Positions 7,861 to 9,768 of a stretch of DNA of 9,768 nt are shown here, in pieces. Under the pieces are notes generated by a model. That model searched no databases. It was not told where the DNA came from and saw only the letters and a program-made list of their open reading frames with translations. Position 1 is the stretch's first letter. The number at the start of each line of letters is the position of its first letter. Location of the stretch: contig JAITEC010000032.1 in assembly GCA_031282225.1 (NCBI GenBank), forward strand, positions 1-9,768, in the 5' to 3' direction. The DNA is from Oscillospiraceae bacterium (GTDB lineage: Bacteria; Bacillota; Clostridia; Oscillospirales; Oscillospiraceae). The position numbers and the translations under genes are program-made.

Positions 7861-8403
7861 TTGAAAAACAAAAAAAAGGCGCTGATCGCGGTCGCGGCGG
7901 CTCTGGGGGTAGCGGCGGCTACGGGACTGACTATCTTGGCTGCGACCAATTCCGGCGGACAGTCCAACCCGCTGATAACGCTCAGCTACCTCGACAATCA
8001 ATTCGCACCCCAAATAAAGTCGGAGCTGCGCGGCGAGATAACGGCGGCGGCGGCGGAACTCGCCAGGAAGTTCGAGGAAGCAATAGCGTCGGGCGCCGCG
8101 TCGGGCGCCGCGCCCCCCGCTGCGCCCGCACCCGGAGACGCAGACGTGTTCGCCGTGGTCACGCTCAGCCGCGGGCAGACGGCAAAGTGCTCTGTCGGGA
8201 CCGAGCTCCTGTTGCGCATCGGCGGCGCCGCGTCAGTGGGAGAGGCGCCCGGTCTCGTGGATTCCACGGGCGGGACGACGCTGGCGGACGGCGGCGCGTT
8301 GTCGGCGAACCATCTCTACATGGTCACAATCGAAGGAAACGGCATAAAAGCCACGACCGACACCGTGAAAATCATGATCCGGGGCGAATACTCAGTTACA
8401 TAG
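7861..8403 (+). CDS. Conserved secreted or membrane-anchored protein of unknown function
   Basis: A 180-residue protein starting at TTG behind AGGAGG. A lysine-rich n-region (KNKKK) leads to a hydrophobic segment at about residues 7-28, which could be a Sec signal or an N-terminal anchor; no lipobox Cys is present. A short helical, Ala/Glu-rich region (about 55-75) follows, then a low-complexity Ala/Gly/Pro linker (about 76-90, encoded partly by a 12-nt tandem repeat). The C-terminal domain (about 95-180) contains VTLSRGQT, VGTELLLRIG, GLVDSTGGTTLADGGAL and NHLYMVTIEG, ending in IMIRGEYSVT. I recall similar C-terminal domains in small secreted proteins of gut Clostridia, but know no function. 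It probably acts outside the membrane. The gap after mazF is 45 nt, so read-through transcription is plausible. It does not look like a MazE antitoxin. Confidence 0.8.
   Translation: MKNKKKALIAVAAALGVAAATGLTILAATNSGGQSNPLITLSYLDNQFAPQIKSELRGEITAAAAELARKFEEAIASGAASGAAPPAAPAPGDADVFAVVTLSRGQTAKCSVGTELLLRIGGAASVGEAPGLVDSTGGTTLADGGALSANHLYMVTIEGNGIKATTDTVKIMIRGEYSVT
8086..8112 (+). repeat. 12-nt in-frame tandem repeat in the linker
   Basis: The unit GCGTCGGGCGCC occurs twice in a row (8086-8097 and 8098-8109), followed by GCG, the first three bases of a third unit. It is in frame and encodes Ala-Ser-Gly-Ala twice in the flexible linker of the secreted protein. Such a repeat could vary in copy number by slippage without breaking the frame. 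Confidence 0.75.
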
Positions 8404-8424
8404 CGCTAATAGGCACGTATAGTT

Positions 8425-8727
8425 GTGGACAGACTGCCTGATAAAAACGCCGGCGCGTCTCGCCTGCCTTGGCGCGCTGAAAAAGCGCCGGAGGCGCTCT
8501 TTAGCGACCGCGCGCTCGCCGACGCGGCGCGCGGCATATGCGGGGCGCTGCGGGCGGAGGCGGACGGCTGCGTCATGCTCGCCCTTCCCATAGACGACAC
8601 GAGCCCCATACCTCTGATGGCGGCGTTCTGTCTCGGCGAACCCTGGTTTATAGACGGGGCGGAGTACTTAGTGTTTACGGTTCGCTCCGGCTCGCCGACG
8701 AGCCCGGTACCGTTGCGGCGCGCGTGA
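8425..8727 (+). CDS. Hypothetical protein, 100 residues
   Basis: Not recognised. A GTG-started ORF 21 nt after the secreted-protein stop, on the same strand. Support: third codon positions are strongly G/C; all four Ile codons are ATA, as in the upstream run; and the translation is balanced, with a helical Ala-rich N-half and a block GEPWFIDGAEYLVFTV near residues 71-86 that looks like folded protein rather than shadow sequence. No signal peptide, membrane segment or known motif is seen. Against: no clear ribosome binding site (only AGG at 8411-8413, 11 nt away) and a long antisense ORF (8406-8750) that shares the region. If real it is likely the last gene of the run, ending 23 nt before the convergent gene. 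The start could also be internal. Confidence 0.5.
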   Translation: MDRLPDKNAGASRLPWRAEKAPEALFSDRALADAARGICGALRAEADGCVMLALPIDDTSPIPLMAAFCLGEPWFIDGAEYLVFTVRSGSPTSPVPLRRA

Positions 8728-8750
8728 GCCGCCGCTTTTCGCGGGGGCAT

Positions 8751-9167
8751 TCATTGCGGTATTTCAAATTCGACTTCCGCGTCCCCGCCTTCTCCCCCTC
8801 CCGGGAACATGGACAAGATGCCCTCTTCCGCGCTGTACATGACTCCGTAGATGTTTAGGGACGGATCGAACTCTACGAGGAACACGCTGTCGGACATTTC
8901 GGCAATTTTCCTTATCGCCGCCCTGTGCTTGTCATCTTTCGGGAACTGTCTCCGCCCGCCTCCCGGAGCCCCGATACTGTGCGAGAACATTGTGAAGTAC
9001 CCCTCGCGCTCAATTATGTATAGAAAATCCCCCGCCGAGCGAGCCGCCACCATGTTGCCCTTCTCCAGCTCCTCGGCAAGCCGCTCGCCGTCTTTTGGCA
9101 AAACATCGAGATTGATAATCTCCAATTTCCAATTCACCCTCGCTTTTCTAGAATGAAATATTTGCAT
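8751..9167 (-). CDS. Hypothetical protein, about 138 residues, convergent with the main run
   Basis: Not recognised. From the ATG at 9167 it gives 138 residues. The first 25 or so include a basic stretch (HSRKARVNWK), then a mixed alpha/beta sequence with EIINLDVLPKDGERLAEELE, GDFLYIIEREGYFTMFS, KHRAAIRKIAEMSDSVFLVEFD and IYGVMYSAEEGILSMFP. The C-terminus is acidic and Gly/Glu-rich (GGGEGGDAEVEFEIPQ). It appears soluble and cytoplasmic, with no signal or membrane helix. The balanced composition and varied aromatic and hydrophobic residues argue for a real gene; nothing plausible is coded on the other strand here. The start is uncertain: 9167 lacks a well-placed ribosome binding site, and GTG 9137 is an alternative (128 residues). 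The frame stays open upstream to 9302, but that part overlaps the next gene and reads like noise. It is divergent from the kinase at 9240. Confidence 0.58.
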   Translation of the reverse strand: MQIFHSRKARVNWKLEIINLDVLPKDGERLAEELEKGNMVAARSAGDFLYIIEREGYFTMFSHSIGAPGGGRRQFPKDDKHRAAIRKIAEMSDSVFLVEFDPSLNIYGVMYSAEEGILSMFPGGGEGGDAEVEFEIPQ

Positions 9168-9191
9168 ACCGCCCGTAATCGATGTTATAAT
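9162..9191 (+). promoter_or_regulatory. Promoter of the cytidylate-kinase-like gene
   Basis: A perfect TATAAT at 9186-9191 is preceded by TGT, making an extended -10. A weak -35, TTGCAT at 9162-9167, lies 18 nt upstream. The predicted transcript start near 9198 gives a leader of about 40 nt before the ATG at 9240. This is the most AT-rich part of the window and lies between divergent genes. On the opposite strand the same bases read TATTAT (9192-9187), a possible but unsupported -10 for the leftward gene. Confidence 0.6.
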
Positions 9192-9239
9192 ACACAATAA
9201 TTGCCTTATTCGAGCACTATCGTGAGGGGAAGTGGTATT

Positions 9240-9768
9240 ATGCCAATCAGGATATCGGTGACCGGCGACCTTGGCAGCGGCAAGAGCACCATTTGCAGGC
9301 AACTGAACAAGCGATATAACCTTGGCATATATTCAACCGGGGCAATACAGAGAAAAATAGCCGCCGAGATGGGCATGTCCACTTTTGATTTAAATAAGTA
9401 TATGGAGAACCACCCGGAGATCGACCGCCGGATCGACGACGGGCTGGCAGACCTATCGGCGGCGCGGGATGATATCGTCATCGACTCCCGCATGGCCTGG
9501 CATTTCGTAAAGGACACGTACAAGGTATTTTTGATCGCGGACGGAACCGTCGCCGCCAAAAGGGTCTTCGGGGACGATATACGCACCAGCGAAAAGTACT
9601 CAGATATCGAGGACGCAAAACTTCAGCTCAAAGAGCGCAAGGCGAGTGAAAACCACAGGTACAGGCAAAAGTACGGCGTGGATTGCGGGGACCTGCAAAA
9701 TTACGACATTGTTGTGGACACCACCGGCGCACCGCCCGCCTACATCGCGGATATTATCATGGCGGGCT
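9240..9768 (+). CDS. Cytidylate-kinase-like P-loop kinase (3' partial)
   Basis: A frame open to the right edge gives 176 complete residues with no stop, so the end is missing. GAGGGGA at 9224-9230, 9 nt before the ATG, supports the start. The Walker A motif is GDLGSGKST at residues 9-17. It is followed by STGAIQRKIAAEMGM (about 32-46), HPEIDRRIDDGL (about 59-70), a core segment DDIVIDSRMAW (about 77-87), a KERKASENHRYRQKYGVD lid-like stretch and NYDIVVDTT near the end. This pattern matches the cytidylate kinase-like family related to archaeal CMP kinases (short, without the long insert of bacterial Cmk), which phosphorylate CMP or dCMP with ATP. Because such proteins also occur beside a normal cmk, the substrate is uncertain. 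Cytoplasmic. It is divergent from the hypothetical gene on its left, behind its own promoter. Ile codons lean to ATC. Confidence 0.85.
   Translation, partial: MPIRISVTGDLGSGKSTICRQLNKRYNLGIYSTGAIQRKIAAEMGMSTFDLNKYMENHPEIDRRIDDGLADLSAARDDIVIDSRMAWHFVKDTYKVFLIADGTVAAKRVFGDDIRTSEKYSDIEDAKLQLKERKASENHRYRQKYGVDCGDLQNYDIVVDTTGAPPAYIADIIMAG

Noticed and set aside
8728..8750. Bidirectional terminator between the convergent genes
   Set aside because: CCGC (8732-8735) and GCGG (8741-8744) give only a 4-bp stem and no T-run follows on either strand.
9168..9302. N-terminal extension of the 8751 minus-strand gene up to 9302
   Set aside because: It would run through the + strand promoter and the start of the kinase, and the extra residues have no protein-like pattern.
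9206..9586. 126-residue minus-strand ORF
   Set aside because: Antisense to the start and Walker A region of the cytidylate-kinase-like gene, which has a promoter and ribosome binding site of its own.

Overview
The window suggests a high-GC, spore-former-type Firmicute (Clostridia, perhaps an Oscillospiraceae-like lineage), inferred from gene families and order only. The strongest clue is the order lipoprotein - alr - mazF, which matches the ydcC-alr-ndoAI-ndoA block of Bacillus and the gerS-alr arrangement of Clostridioides. Other clues are the UPF0237/UPF0210 gene pair, strong GGAGG-type ribosome binding sites, GTG and TTG starts, and a secreted protein of a type I associate with gut Clostridia.

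Layout: (1) 1-2265, + strand: the 3' part of a membrane-bound hybrid histidine kinase (TM - GAF-like - HisKA - HATPase - REC - REC) whose N-terminus lies outside the window. (2) 2349-8403, + strand: a compact run of seven genes. These are an ACT-domain protein, a UPF0210/DUF711 protein, bifunctional NAD(P)HX epimerase/dehydratase (Nnr), a GerS/YdcC-like lipoprotein, alanine racemase, a MazF/EndoA endoribonuclease and a conserved secreted protein. Most gaps are 50 nt or less and one pair overlaps. (3) 8425-8727: a small unrecognised + strand ORF that may extend the same run. (4) 8751-9167, - strand: an unrecognised gene convergent with it. (5) 9240 to the right edge, + strand: a cytidylate-kinase-like P-loop kinase, cut by the window end, behind a good extended -10 promoter in a divergent intergenic region.

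The central run mixes housekeeping and cell-envelope functions: repair of damaged nicotinamide cofactors, D-alanine for peptidoglycan, and a lipoprotein whose relatives act in spore cortex formation or germination. It also holds an mRNA interferase and a conserved gene pair of unknown role. The main anomaly is that no MazE antitoxin gene fits between alr and mazF, where relatives carry it; acpS, which usually opens this block, is also not in the window. Ile codon choice differs between the central run (ATA-rich) and the flanking kinase genes (ATC-rich). No rRNA, tRNA, CRISPR array, insertion sequence or convincing terminator was seen, and no stretch longer than 300 bases lacks a gene. I found no clear new defence or mobile system; most of the window is ordinary chromosome.
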